Shown one piece after another: positions 42,471-50,254 of a DNA stretch of 57,171 bases. The notes below the pieces were generated by a model that saw nothing but the letters and a program-made list of their open reading frames with translations, made no database searches and was not told where the DNA came from. The DNA comes from Faecalibacterium sp. UBA1819 (lineage in GTDB: Bacteria > Bacillota > Clostridia > Oscillospirales > Ruminococcaceae). Made by a program: the position numbers and the translations under genes. The DNA is taken from assembly GCA_002315015.1 (NCBI GenBank), contig DCEX01000022.1:71319-128489 (forward strand). The letters run 5' to 3'. How positions within the stretch are numbered: position 1 is the first letter of the stretch; each line of letters starts with the position of its first letter.

Positions 42471-43349
42471 ATGATAGAAATTAAAAATTTAGAACACGCC
42501 TTTGGAAATAAGATGCTATTTAGGCAGGAGGGGGACTTCAGCATTTACCCGGGCGTAAATTATTTGATAGGACTCAATGGTACAGGAAAAACAACACTAT
42601 TCAAACTGCTTCTTGGCTTTTTAAAACCAATATCAGGAACTATACTCTATGACAATCATAAAATCGGTGATTCACTTGATCGAATTGGCGTGGTATTTGA
42701 TACACCGTGCTTTTACCCATATTTATCTGGAGTTGAAAACCTAAGCTATTTCTCGAAAATCCAGTCCGGCGAGATTACAATGGATAGAATAAGGACAGCG
42801 ATGGAAAATTGGGAACTAGAACCAGACCAAGCCCTATATAAGACATACTCTCTTGGTATGAAAAAGAAGCTGAGCATTATTTTGGCGTTACTCCGCAATC
42901 CAGATTATTGGTTTATGGATGAACCATTCAATGGGTTAGACACGGATGCAAAAAGAAAACTGGTTGAACATATTCAGACATATCAAAAAAAGCAAAAAAC
43001 AATTATTCTTGCAGCGCATGAAATAAGCTTTAATCTTATGTTGGCGGACCATATATTACTCATACACAATAAGAAGCTTATGTACTTTCCAAATATAAGA
43101 AATATTGTGCCGGCGTTGATCGAGACCAGCATACTTTTGCCTAAAGAGACGCATCTCGAAGAGAGTATGCAACCTTTTATCAGATCTCAAAGCGATTTAG
43201 AGCGCGGCTTAGAAGTTCGAACCACACAAAGAGATAAACAAAATGTAATTGACCTACTAAGAAAACAGAAAATAAATATCCTCGGAGAGTATGAGGGGGA
43301 TAATTCCATAAAAGATATTGTGCAGCGATTGGAGGAATTGTCATGCTAA
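42471..43349 (+). CDS. ABC transporter ATP-binding protein
   Basis: This 292-aa ATPase has Walker A GLNGTGKTT (about residue 34), the signature variant YSLGMKKKL, Walker B YWFMDEP and the His switch AAHE. It resembles ATPases of bacteriocin immunity and lantibiotic export systems (CcmA/NatA type). The C-terminal 75 residues are extra and resemble those of BcrA-type subunits. It overlaps the permease start by 7 bases. An AT-rich stretch upstream holds a likely promoter (near 42421). Confidence 0.92.
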   Translation: MIEIKNLEHAFGNKMLFRQEGDFSIYPGVNYLIGLNGTGKTTLFKLLLGFLKPISGTILYDNHKIGDSLDRIGVVFDTPCFYPYLSGVENLSYFSKIQSGEITMDRIRTAMENWELEPDQALYKTYSLGMKKKLSIILALLRNPDYWFMDEPFNGLDTDAKRKLVEHIQTYQKKQKTIILAAHEISFNLMLADHILLIHNKKLMYFPNIRNIVPALIETSILLPKETHLEESMQPFIRSQSDLERGLEVRTTQRDKQNVIDLLRKQKINILGEYEGDNSIKDIVQRLEELSC

Positions 43350-44239
43350 TTGCCGAAATAAGAAAGCTTTTACGAAAAAAGGCATTGGTTTTAGTTACTG
43401 CGTTAATGTTTGTCTTGCCGGCTTTCTGGATATTTACAACATATAATCAGGGTGTCTCTCTTATTTCTGCTGGTACGCCTTATCAGGAAAGTGGACTGTC
43501 TGTTCTTGAGCCCAACCGAATTTTTTCAAGTTATATGCTCCAGATGAGCTTATCAATTTATATTTTCCCTCTGATAGTGTCCGCTGTTTTGTTTGTAATT
43601 GATGACATAAAAGAGCGTGCATTATTGCAAATCTCCATTAGCAATCGAAAAAAATGGGTATTTGTTTCTACAAAAATAGGTCTTTATTGCGTATATGTGT
43701 TTTTGGTGTTTTTGGGACTGTTTTTGTTCACTTTATGTGCATCCCTATTCTTAAAATCCGTCTCTAAGGATGCTCTACTAGCTGTGGTAGACTTAACTGT
43801 TTTAGCGAGTTTCATACTTAATTGGTTTGGAGCGGTCACAATTGGAGCAATCACCATTGCAATTACATATCTAACAGGGTCCGGAATTGCAGGAAATTGC
43901 TTTATTGTCTATTTGATGCTTGAACGCTTATTTACCAGTGGAATTGCGATTTCAACTCAGTCGGAAATTCTAATGAAACTAAACGAATTCCTTCCCTGGG
44001 CAAATCTTAACTCGCTTTTTGTTTATGCAGGTAATATTTCATCGCTTTATGCGGACGTACCAAATACCTCAAGCTATGTCTATTTATCAATGTATAGGCT
44101 TTCTTCTTACCATGGAAGTATTATTGCAATGCCGTTTTTTAAACCGCTGCCAACTATAATTCTTATTTGTGCAGTTTATTTCCTTTTTGCAGTTATACTA
44201 GCGATATATGGGTGCAATTATAGATTGAAGAAAATGTAA
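43343..44239 (+). CDS. ABC transporter permease
   Basis: This 298-aa membrane protein has about six helices (the first at KALVLVTALMFVLPAFWIF), with a short extracellular segment after the first. It matches the shape of ABC-2-type permeases in immunity and export systems. It is co-translated with the ATPase gene and followed by the anchored protein gene. Confidence 0.85.
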   Translation: MLIAEIRKLLRKKALVLVTALMFVLPAFWIFTTYNQGVSLISAGTPYQESGLSVLEPNRIFSSYMLQMSLSIYIFPLIVSAVLFVIDDIKERALLQISISNRKKWVFVSTKIGLYCVYVFLVFLGLFLFTLCASLFLKSVSKDALLAVVDLTVLASFILNWFGAVTIGAITIAITYLTGSGIAGNCFIVYLMLERLFTSGIAISTQSEILMKLNEFLPWANLNSLFVYAGNISSLYADVPNTSSYVYLSMYRLSSYHGSIIAMPFFKPLPTIILICAVYFLFAVILAIYGCNYRLKKM

Positions 44240-44255
44240 ACGGAGGATTAGTATA

Positions 44256-44963
44256 ATGCAATGGAAAAATAGGAAGAAAGCGTTATGGATTGTTGTTACG
44301 TTACTTGTGTTGTCGATTGTTGGATTATTGATCATTAGAGCACAAATTACAAAAAAGCAATCAAACGACTATGTTAACTGGTTTTCAAATAAAATTAGTC
44401 AAGTGGAACTTCAACAAATTCCTATTGCATATGTTGGAAACAATGCGATATATGAAGAGGACGTATATGCGTATGCATTGTTACACTCGATAGATGTGGC
44501 ATACCATGAAGGATGTGATCCAGAAGAAATATACCAATCGTGCAGTGTCCTTCAAGATTCGTTTTTAAAGCTACTCCAAAATGAAATTTATGTTGTGTAT
44601 GCAGAAGAAATCGGCATAGAAATGAGCCCTGAAGATGCAACAACATTTATCGACAAGCAGAATACGGCAGATTTGCAATCTGATAAACCAAACCAAAAAG
44701 CTACAGCAATAATATTGAATCAGTACTATACATACTTCGCAGGATATAATCGAGGATTGTATGCGCGGAATCTAGTTAATCAAAGCATAACAGAACTGTC
44801 TAATGATCCTAAAGAAATCTCTGAAAAAGCGCTGGAATTGTATGAAGATCTCGTTAAAAAATATGAAGTTACTATTTTGAATACGGCGCATAAATGCTTG
44901 CTTACAGACAATTTTATTGCTGATTGTGCAAAACAAGGGTTTAAGGTTAGTTTGGAAGAATGA
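44256..44963 (+). CDS. Membrane-anchored SurA/PrsA-like protein
   Basis: This 235-aa protein has one N-terminal membrane helix (ALWIVVTLLVLSIVGLLII) and an outside part with SurA_N-like helices: IAYVGNNAIYEEDVYAYALLHS, then LKLLQNEIYVVYAEEIG. The PPIase domain of PrsA is missing. Such proteins can assist folding of exported peptides. Its gene lies 16 bases after the permease and probably belongs to the same transport unit. No lipobox is seen, so it is a bitopic protein. Confidence 0.72.
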   Translation: MQWKNRKKALWIVVTLLVLSIVGLLIIRAQITKKQSNDYVNWFSNKISQVELQQIPIAYVGNNAIYEEDVYAYALLHSIDVAYHEGCDPEEIYQSCSVLQDSFLKLLQNEIYVVYAEEIGIEMSPEDATTFIDKQNTADLQSDKPNQKATAIILNQYYTYFAGYNRGLYARNLVNQSITELSNDPKEISEKALELYEDLVKKYEVTILNTAHKCLLTDNFIADCAKQGFKVSLEE

Positions 44964-45035
44964 AAAGATGGGCCAGAAGGTTTTTCATCTTTAATATATA
45001 TTGCTGCCGCCGACGACATCAATATAAGAAAACGA

Positions 45036-45081
45036 AAAAGCACCGGACGCAGAGACATAGAGCTCTGCGTCCGGTGCTTTT
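45036..45081. terminator. Bidirectional terminator at the right edge of the agr cassette
   Basis: A 19-bp perfect stem (45036-45054 with 45063-45081) encloses an 8-base loop. A-runs and T-runs on the two sides allow termination in both directions. Confidence 0.92.
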
Positions 45082-45082
45082 T

Positions 45083-45397
45083 TCACTTTTCATGGTATGA
45101 CTTTGCGACTTGCAGAACAGTAGCCCGCTGATCGGGAGTCAATGGCGTCCATGCGTCCAATAATTCTTTGAGCTCGGGAGTGACCTCAACCATTTCGGAA
45201 TCATCATCAGCAAAGAACTGTGATAATGTGATACCAAACGCTTTACAAATAGCTTCGAGCGTTACAATAGTAGGAACATTGTTCCGACGATAGATATTAG
45301 AAATAGTGGATTCATGTAATCCAGACATTTGGGCAAGTCGATAATCAGTCCAGCCACGCTCCTCCAGAAGCCTGCGCAGCTTTCCCAATACATCCAT
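45083..45397 (-). CDS. XRE-family regulator (module 1)
   Basis: This 104-aa protein carries a Cro/C1 helix-turn-helix (WTDYRLAQMSGLHESTISNIYRRNNVPT) and a short helical tail (TPDQRATVLQVAKSYHEK). I chose the ATG at 45397; the upstream frame to 45436 has no site. It is divergent from the SLOG gene, with a large palindrome between them, so it probably controls both. A decayed copy of its 3' end lies at 38688. Confidence 0.88.
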   Translation of the reverse strand: MDVLGKLRRLLEERGWTDYRLAQMSGLHESTISNIYRRNNVPTIVTLEAICKAFGITLSQFFADDDSEMVEVTPELKELLDAWTPLTPDQRATVLQVAKSYHEK

Positions 45398-45430
45398 TCT
45401 CTCACCGCCCTTTCTACTAAATATTTTACC

Positions 45431-45506
45431 CGACAATTTACAGGTAAAATACCTGCAAGTTGTCGTGTTAATACCATTGTGTTAAACTGTATTTGCACGA
45501 CAACTT
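45431..45506. promoter_or_regulatory. Operator region between XRE and SLOG genes (module 1)
   Basis: Arms CGACAATTTACAGGTA (45431-45446) and TACCTGCAAGTTGTCG (45450-45465) form a 16-bp inverted repeat with two mismatches. A third half-site CGACAACTT is at 45498-45506. A -35/-10 pair (TTGTCG 45460, TAAACT 45483, 17 apart) overlaps the palindrome. Confidence 0.72.
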
Positions 45507-45527
45507 AAAGGGAGAAAGGTGAAAAAT

Positions 45528-46028
45528 ATGATAAATTTATCTGAAGCGGAGAAACGGGCAAAAAGATGTTGTTTTACTGGGCACAGGCCAGAAAAACTTT
45601 CTGTTCAAGAGGACATTGTTCAAGAGAAACTTGGTAAAGCAATCGATATAGCGATAAGTCAAGGATTCAGAACCTTTATCTGTGGTATGGCGCGTGGGGT
45701 GGATCTTTGGGCTGGTGAAGAAGTCCTTTTGCGAAAACAATGCAATCCGGAAATTAGATTGGTTTGTGCAACACCTTTTGTGGGATTTGAAAAAAACTGG
45801 GATTCTAAATGGCGCAATCTGTATGCTGCAGTCGCAAGCAAGGCAGACTATAAATACGCTATCTGCCAGACATATACACGATATTGCTTCCAAAAAAGAA
45901 ATGAATGGATGGTCTCGCACTCAGGATTGGTGATAGCGGCATACACTGGCGAACCAGGCGGAACCAGAAATACAATTCTGTATGCTAAGCGTCAGGGAGT
46001 TCAAGTTTATAACATTTTTGAGCGTTAA
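45528..46028 (+). CDS. SLOG-superfamily protein (YpsA/DUF1273-like, module 1)
   Basis: This 166-aa protein has the SLOG Rossmann-like fold. CFTGHRPEKL is the first strand-loop, FICGMARGVDLWAGE the Gly-rich nucleotide-binding segment with the conserved GxxxGxD, and GGTRNTILYAKRQG the last. SLOG proteins bind or cleave nucleotide-derived ligands; YpsA-type members are of uncertain function. The ATG at 45528 follows AAAGG; the GTG at 45519 is less likely. Confidence 0.85.
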   Translation: MINLSEAEKRAKRCCFTGHRPEKLSVQEDIVQEKLGKAIDIAISQGFRTFICGMARGVDLWAGEEVLLRKQCNPEIRLVCATPFVGFEKNWDSKWRNLYAAVASKADYKYAICQTYTRYCFQKRNEWMVSHSGLVIAAYTGEPGGTRNTILYAKRQGVQVYNIFER

Positions 46029-46064
46029 TGCATAACACCTAAATTCCGATTAAGCAGTCAAATA

Positions 46065-46099
46065 AAAAAGGTGCGAGGAAATGAACCTCGCACCTTTTT
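46065..46099. terminator. Bidirectional terminator between SLOG and BlaR1-like genes
   Basis: AAAAAGGTGCGAGG pairs perfectly with CCTCGCACCTTTTT around a 7-base loop. It separates two convergent units. Confidence 0.9.
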
Positions 46100-46238
46100 G
46101 GTCTATTCCGCGGATGTTAGCTACACAGGGCAGGTAAAACAACCATCGGATTAAAAGTTATCGCAAAAAGGAATGGTAAAAATGACGTTTATCAGAATTT
46201 CCTGCTGGTTAATAGCGCGCAAATGGAATAGATGTCGT

Positions 46239-47756
46239 TTAATGAGGGCACTGCGGGAAAGTAGTGGTGCTCAGCAGGTCATGGACCCACACTTTCGCAC
46301 ATTTTGTACAGCGGACGCCAGAGTATAACTCTACCTTGCACGAACCATTCGTGTACTTGAGATGTCGCTGGACATAGACATCTTCTGTTCGGTGGTCGCA
46401 AAATGCATACTGTTCCGCATCGGTGTTGACACTCATCTTAACACCGTTGGCATCAAGGGCCTCGACTGCAACGCCATCCTCTGCTTGCAGAGGAGTGACC
46501 TCGCCGTTTGCCACAGACTGTCTGAATTCATCCGGAATTTCAAGAGGAGCATTCATCGTTGTGGTGAGCATATCGGCAAAGGAGTTTTCCTCTTTACCTT
46601 TGAGATCGTATCCGTTGTTCGGATTGATGCTTTGAGCAAAGGGAATATCCGTTTGCGTTTCGCCGGTGAGGAGCTCGTCACTGGAAGTCGTAGATACATC
46701 CTTACCGGCAACAATTCCGTTGATCGCCTGCGGAGTATCACTTTGTACCTCGGCAGCAAATGCGGACAGTGCAAAGCTGCTTGCACCCAACACGCAAACA
46801 AGAGCAGTAGCAATCAGCTTTTTGGACTTATTTCCATTCAGCATAATATAAATTCTCCTTTTCAGTTTTTCGCGCGAGGATACAAATGAAATCCCCGGCA
46901 TAGGGTTCAATTTGCGTTGAGATTTGGAATACAAAATCAAAAGGTACCCATAGCTTTTACGCCCATCATGGTCAAGATTATGAACCACTTGAGCATCACA
47001 GGATGTCTCGGCATAAAATTCAAAATCGTTACAAAGCAGCCACACAATTGGATTGACCCAGTGAATCGTTTGTATTACGACACCCAAAAGTTTCCACCAC
47101 AAATCGCGGCGTTTAAAGTGCACTAGCTCATGTTTCAAAATCATTTGTACATCCGCTGGCGGAAGTCCGTCAGCAGGTACTGCGATAATTGGCTTAAAAA
47201 AACCAATCAACACCGGACTTTGTACATGTGGCGATGCTCTAAGGATTGGCGTCTGTCGAATTCCATATTCACTTGCACAGTGATTTGCAATTTGCTGTAG
47301 CTCACCACAAACGGGCTGTGTTTGCTTTTGGGATAGTTTCCTACGGAATTTCAACAATACAGCAATATACCATAATGCAAGAGCAGACACACCAACAGAC
47401 CAAACAACTAAAATCTTTTCCTGTGTCTGAACATCCAAGCAAAAACCGCTTGTTCTCATGCTATTGCTCTCAGTGATGGAAGTATTCGTTTGAATTACTT
47501 CGTCTTTTGGGATAACGCTGCTAACGCCTTCCAGGTATCCGCTTGTTTGAGATGGGATATCTTTTGTTGCAGAAGAGATCAGCAAAGCTTGATAAAATGG
47601 GATTAAGAACAACACCATGACAGCGATGCACCCAATATAGCGGAAACGCTCATTTACACCGTTTTTTGCCCAAACGAGCAAGGCTTTAAAAACCAGGTAC
47701 ACACTGCTGGCGATTAAATTCAGAAAAAACAGAGTACTAAGCAAGTAAGATACCAT
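46239..47756 (-). CDS. BlaR1/MecR1-like M56 antirepressor with an unusual sensor tail
   Basis: This 505-aa membrane protease resembles BlaR1. Several membrane helices surround the M56 zinc site MILKHELVHFKRRDLWW. After the last helix (LIATALVCVLGASSFALSAFA) comes an outside part of about 190 residues. This is not the penicillin-binding domain of BlaR1: it is a short linker ending in a Cys/His-rich tail (FCDHRTED, SCKVELYSGVRCTKCAKVW, and PQCPH). A metal- or redox-sensing role is possible. The ATG at 47756 follows GGAGGAA. No beta-lactamase gene is near. Confidence 0.85.
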   Translation of the reverse strand: MVSYLLSTLFFLNLIASSVYLVFKALLVWAKNGVNERFRYIGCIAVMVLFLIPFYQALLISSATKDIPSQTSGYLEGVSSVIPKDEVIQTNTSITESNSMRTSGFCLDVQTQEKILVVWSVGVSALALWYIAVLLKFRRKLSQKQTQPVCGELQQIANHCASEYGIRQTPILRASPHVQSPVLIGFFKPIIAVPADGLPPADVQMILKHELVHFKRRDLWWKLLGVVIQTIHWVNPIVWLLCNDFEFYAETSCDAQVVHNLDHDGRKSYGYLLILYSKSQRKLNPMPGISFVSSREKLKRRIYIMLNGNKSKKLIATALVCVLGASSFALSAFAAEVQSDTPQAINGIVAGKDVSTTSSDELLTGETQTDIPFAQSINPNNGYDLKGKEENSFADMLTTTMNAPLEIPDEFRQSVANGEVTPLQAEDGVAVEALDANGVKMSVNTDAEQYAFCDHRTEDVYVQRHLKYTNGSCKVELYSGVRCTKCAKVWVHDLLSTTTFPQCPH

Positions 47757-47772
47757 ACATATTCCTCCGTTA

Positions 47773-48150
47773 TTACTGATTGTCCAACCATTCTTTCAAA
47801 GATTCACGATCTTCCTCTGACATCTGAGAGCCACCGTATAAAGCCGCAAAGAAATTTTTGATCGAACCATCATAGAGTGCGTCTAAAATTCCTTGTGCGC
47901 CATCTCGCGCATAGTCTTTCTGGGATTTGATAGGCCGGTAATAAGGAACTCTACCTTCTCTCTGAGAAGTAATAAGCCCCTTTTGCGTCAGCCGAGACAG
48001 AAAAGTGGCAAGAGTTGATGGCTTCCACTCCTTGTTGTGGCGTTCTGCAAAGTACGATGCAAGCTGCGCCGAAGACATGGGAACTTGTGATTTCCACAAC
48101 ACCTCCATGATTTCGTATTCGGTTTCTGATAGTTTTTTGGATCGATCCAT
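47773..48150 (-). CDS. BlaI/MecI-family repressor
   Basis: This 125-aa winged-helix repressor reads LSETEYEIMEVLWKSQVPMSS, then the recognition part EWKPSTLATFLSRLTQKGLI, which matches BlaI/CopY proteins. In that family the M56 partner triggers cleavage and release from DNA. I chose the ATG at 48150, which has GGAGGAAG upstream. Two TGTAG-type palindromes at 48202 and 48230 are its likely operators. It is encoded 16 bases before the M56 gene. Confidence 0.92.
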   Translation of the reverse strand: MDRSKKLSETEYEIMEVLWKSQVPMSSAQLASYFAERHNKEWKPSTLATFLSRLTQKGLITSQREGRVPYYRPIKSQKDYARDGAQGILDALYDGSIKNFFAALYGGSQMSEEDRESLKEWLDNQ

Positions 48151-48201
48151 AAACACTTCCTCCTTACCCAAAGTACGTCTACCTTGGATGATTTAATTCT
48201 A

Positions 48202-48243
48202 CTACAACTTTGTAGAATAGTCAATACTTCTACGTGGGTGTAG
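48202..48243. promoter_or_regulatory. Two BlaI-type operators
   Basis: CTACAACTTTGTAG (48202-48215) and CTACGTGGGTGTAG (48230-48243) are inverted repeats 28 bases apart, with the CTAC/GTAG arms seen in BlaI/MecI/CopY boxes. They lie just upstream of the blaI-like gene. Confidence 0.75.
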
Positions 48244-48255
48244 AAATAAATTTAC

Positions 48256-48307
48256 AATTATATGTCAAGCCAAGACGACTCAGAAAAATACTTTTTTAAT
48301 TATATGT
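48256..48307. repeat. AATTATATGT direct repeat ahead of parM
   Basis: AATTATATGT occurs at 48256-48265 and 48298-48307, 42 bases (four helical turns) apart, upstream of the ParM-like gene. It could be a small ParR centromere. Confidence 0.35.
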
Positions 48308-48368
48308 TGAAAAAAGGCGTCATCCAGGCGTAAAGGATATGTATAAAGCAAAAAGGAGGCAACAACCT

Positions 48369-49280
48369 ATGTTGATTGGTGTTGATCATGGTAACAAACA
48401 AATCAAAACAGTTCATTGCAATCCGTTCGTATCCGGCCTGCAGCAGAGTCTGACCCGACCCTTCGGACAAAGCCTGCAATACTGCGGCAATTACTACACG
48501 CTTTCCAATGAGCGTATTCCGTTCCGCAAAGATAAGACCGAGGATGACCGTTTCTTCATTCTCACGCTGATCGCTATTGCAGAGGAACTTGCCGCTCGTG
48601 GCGTTGGGGATCAGGAATTGTATCATATCCAATTGGCGGTGGGATTACCGCCGGCACATTTCGGCGCCCAGGCAGATAGGCTGACTGATTACTTCCAGGA
48701 CCGAGGAATTGTGGAGTATGTCTATCAGGACAAGCATTATGCCATTTGCATTGACAATGTGGCCTGCTATCCCCAGGCCTATGCGGCGGCCGCTACAATG
48801 CTCCATTCGCTCATGGACGATCCCAAGGCAGTGGTACTGGATATTGGTGGCTTCACGGCAGACTATCTGCTGATGAAAAACGGAAACGCAGACCTTTCCT
48901 CCTGCGATTCGCTGGAAAATGGCGTTATCAGGCTCTACAATAAGATTAGGTCCAGAGGAAACTCTGAGCTGGATTTGCTTCTGGATGAAAGTGATGTAGA
49001 TGCAATCCTCACCGGCAAACAAACGAAATATCCCGTGGAGGCTGTCCGACTTGTAGAGCAGTTGGCGCAAGAGTTCGTGAACGATCTTTTCAGCACTTTG
49101 CGGGAACGGATGCTGGATCTGCGCTTTTGTAAGGTAGTGTTTGTTGGCGGTGGTTCTATTCTGCTGCGGCGTCAGATTGAAGCATCCAACAAAGTAGGCA
49201 CGCCGCTTTTCGTAACAAACATCAATGCCAATGCGGCTGGGTATGAATATCTGTATCGCCTGGAAGCGATGGGTAGGTGA
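48369..49280 (+). CDS. ParM/StbA-like actin-family ATPase
   Basis: This 303-aa protein has the actin-like nucleotide motifs: phosphate 1 (GVDHGNKQIKT), phosphate 2 (VVLDIGGFTADYLL) and the adenosine motif (VVFVGGGSILL). ParM filaments push sister plasmids apart. Here it lies in an integrative element, which suggests a stage of extrachromosomal replication. The ATG at 48369 follows AAAGGAGG. It overlaps or abuts the ParR-like gene. Confidence 0.87.
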   Translation: MLIGVDHGNKQIKTVHCNPFVSGLQQSLTRPFGQSLQYCGNYYTLSNERIPFRKDKTEDDRFFILTLIAIAEELAARGVGDQELYHIQLAVGLPPAHFGAQADRLTDYFQDRGIVEYVYQDKHYAICIDNVACYPQAYAAAATMLHSLMDDPKAVVLDIGGFTADYLLMKNGNADLSSCDSLENGVIRLYNKIRSRGNSELDLLLDESDVDAILTGKQTKYPVEAVRLVEQLAQEFVNDLFSTLRERMLDLRFCKVVFVGGGSILLRRQIEASNKVGTPLFVTNINANAAGYEYLYRLEAMGR

Positions 49281-49285
49281 TTGTT

Positions 49286-49702
49286 ATGGCGAAAAAGGAA
49301 CGGGGCCGCTTCTCCCTACGGTTTAATATTGGCGACCCTGTACAGCGGACTGCTGTGGAGCTGTTGGAGTTACAGCCTCCACACAGCAAATCGCAGTACA
49401 TCGCCAATGCACTTGCCTATTATAATGCTAATTTTGCGGATGACCCGCAGCCTGTGAAAGTGGCGCCGCCGGTCATTGACAGAGCCACAATTGAAGCCAT
49501 CGTTAGGGAAATTATGCGGCAGGAAACGCAGCATGCAGGCGTTAGCTCTGATAAACGGGTAGGGGCGAAAACAGAACCAGCATTGCCATCTATCCAACAG
49601 CCAGCACCAGACTATGAGCTGCAGCAGGGAGAAAAATTGGAGATAGACGATGCTACCCGTGATATGATTTTCAGCACAATGGCGGCTTTCCGCAAGGGAT
49701 GA
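49286..49702 (+). CDS. ParR-like adaptor
   Basis: This 138-aa protein has a short N-terminal ribbon-helix-helix pattern (RFSLRFNIGDPVQRTAVELLEL, then SKSQYIANALAYYN) and an acidic flexible tail. ParR proteins bind the centromere as RHH dimers and attach to ParM. It starts at an ATG 5 bases after the ParM stop; a GTG at 49277 is an alternative. The assignment is by position and fold. Confidence 0.7.
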   Translation: MAKKERGRFSLRFNIGDPVQRTAVELLELQPPHSKSQYIANALAYYNANFADDPQPVKVAPPVIDRATIEAIVREIMRQETQHAGVSSDKRVGAKTEPALPSIQQPAPDYELQQGEKLEIDDATRDMIFSTMAAFRKG

Positions 49703-49711
49703 ATACCAAAA

Positions 49712-49740
49712 AAGGGCAGCCATATGAAATGGCTGCCCTT
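49712..49740 (+). terminator. Hairpin after the ParR-like gene
   Basis: AAGGGCAGCCAT pairs with ATGGCTGCCCTT around ATGAA, followed by AGAAAAAA. T-tract is absent on the plus strand, so it works best with the next hairpin. Confidence 0.7.
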
Positions 49741-49755
49741 AGAAAAAACAGATAA

Positions 49756-49805
49756 AAAAAGAGGTGTGGGAGCCGAGTCATCTATGTGCTCCTACGCCTC
49801 TTTTT
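49756..49805. terminator. Bidirectional terminator overlapping the end of XRE module 2
   Basis: 18-base arms (49756-49773 and 49788-49805) pair with two mismatches. The arm includes the last codons of the XRE gene at 49792, so the gene's own end is part of the stem. Confidence 0.8.
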
Positions 49806-50124
49806 CTTGTATGGCTGTCAAATAGCTGTCCACAATATCGATTAGATGCTTCATCTGGTTAGGAGTTAAAGTTGCCAAACGATCTGAAAAAAGTGATTTG
49901 TCCGAGTCACCAATTTCTCCAAGAAGCAGATAATCTGTGCTGATCTCTAATGCGCGACATATTCGGATAATTGTATCCGGGCGCATTCCCTTCAATCCCA
50001 ATTCTGCATTTGATATTGTCTGTGTTGTCACATCTGTTCTGTTGGATAAATCCTCTTGTGTGAGACCGAGCTGCTTCCTTCGCCGTCTAATTCGGTCACC
50101 AATTTCTATCAATAGTTGATCCAT
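49792..50124 (-). CDS. XRE-family regulator (module 2)
   Basis: This 110-aa protein has a Cro/C1 helix-turn-helix (LGLTQEDLSNRTDVTTQTISNAELGLKG is its core region) and a helical tail (LTPNQMKHLIDIVDSYL) similar to module 1. I chose the ATG at 50124, 7 bases after GGGAGGTG. It is divergent from the second SLOG gene, with a perfect palindrome between. Confidence 0.88.
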   Translation of the reverse strand: MDQLLIEIGDRIRRRRKQLGLTQEDLSNRTDVTTQTISNAELGLKGMRPDTIIRICRALEISTDYLLLGEIGDSDKSLFSDRLATLTPNQMKHLIDIVDSYLTAIQEKEA

Positions 50125-50183
50125 ACGCTTCACCTCCCATACCATAGTTATATTTTATCCACTATGATATAAAAGATTAAGCG

Positions 50184-50220
50184 AACATGGTTGAGTTACT
50201 ATAACCATGTTAGGTATAAT
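50184..50220. promoter_or_regulatory. Operator/promoter of SLOG module 2
   Basis: AACATGGTT (50184-50192) and AACCATGTT (50203-50211) are perfect inverted arms. A TTGAGT (50191) and TATAAT (50215) promoter, 18 apart, overlaps them, so XRE binding would block the SLOG promoter. Confidence 0.75.
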
Positions 50221-50254
50221 AGAAGAAAAAAGTAAAAAAGGTGGTATCATCATT

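Noticed and set aside
46100..46238. Small gene between the terminator and the BlaR1-like gene
   Set aside because: A short ATG frame (MTFIRISCW) runs into the opposite gene with no supported ribosome binding site or family.
46239..48171. Beta-lactam resistance locus
   Set aside because: No beta-lactamase or alternative PBP is near, and the sensor lacks the penicillin-binding domain.
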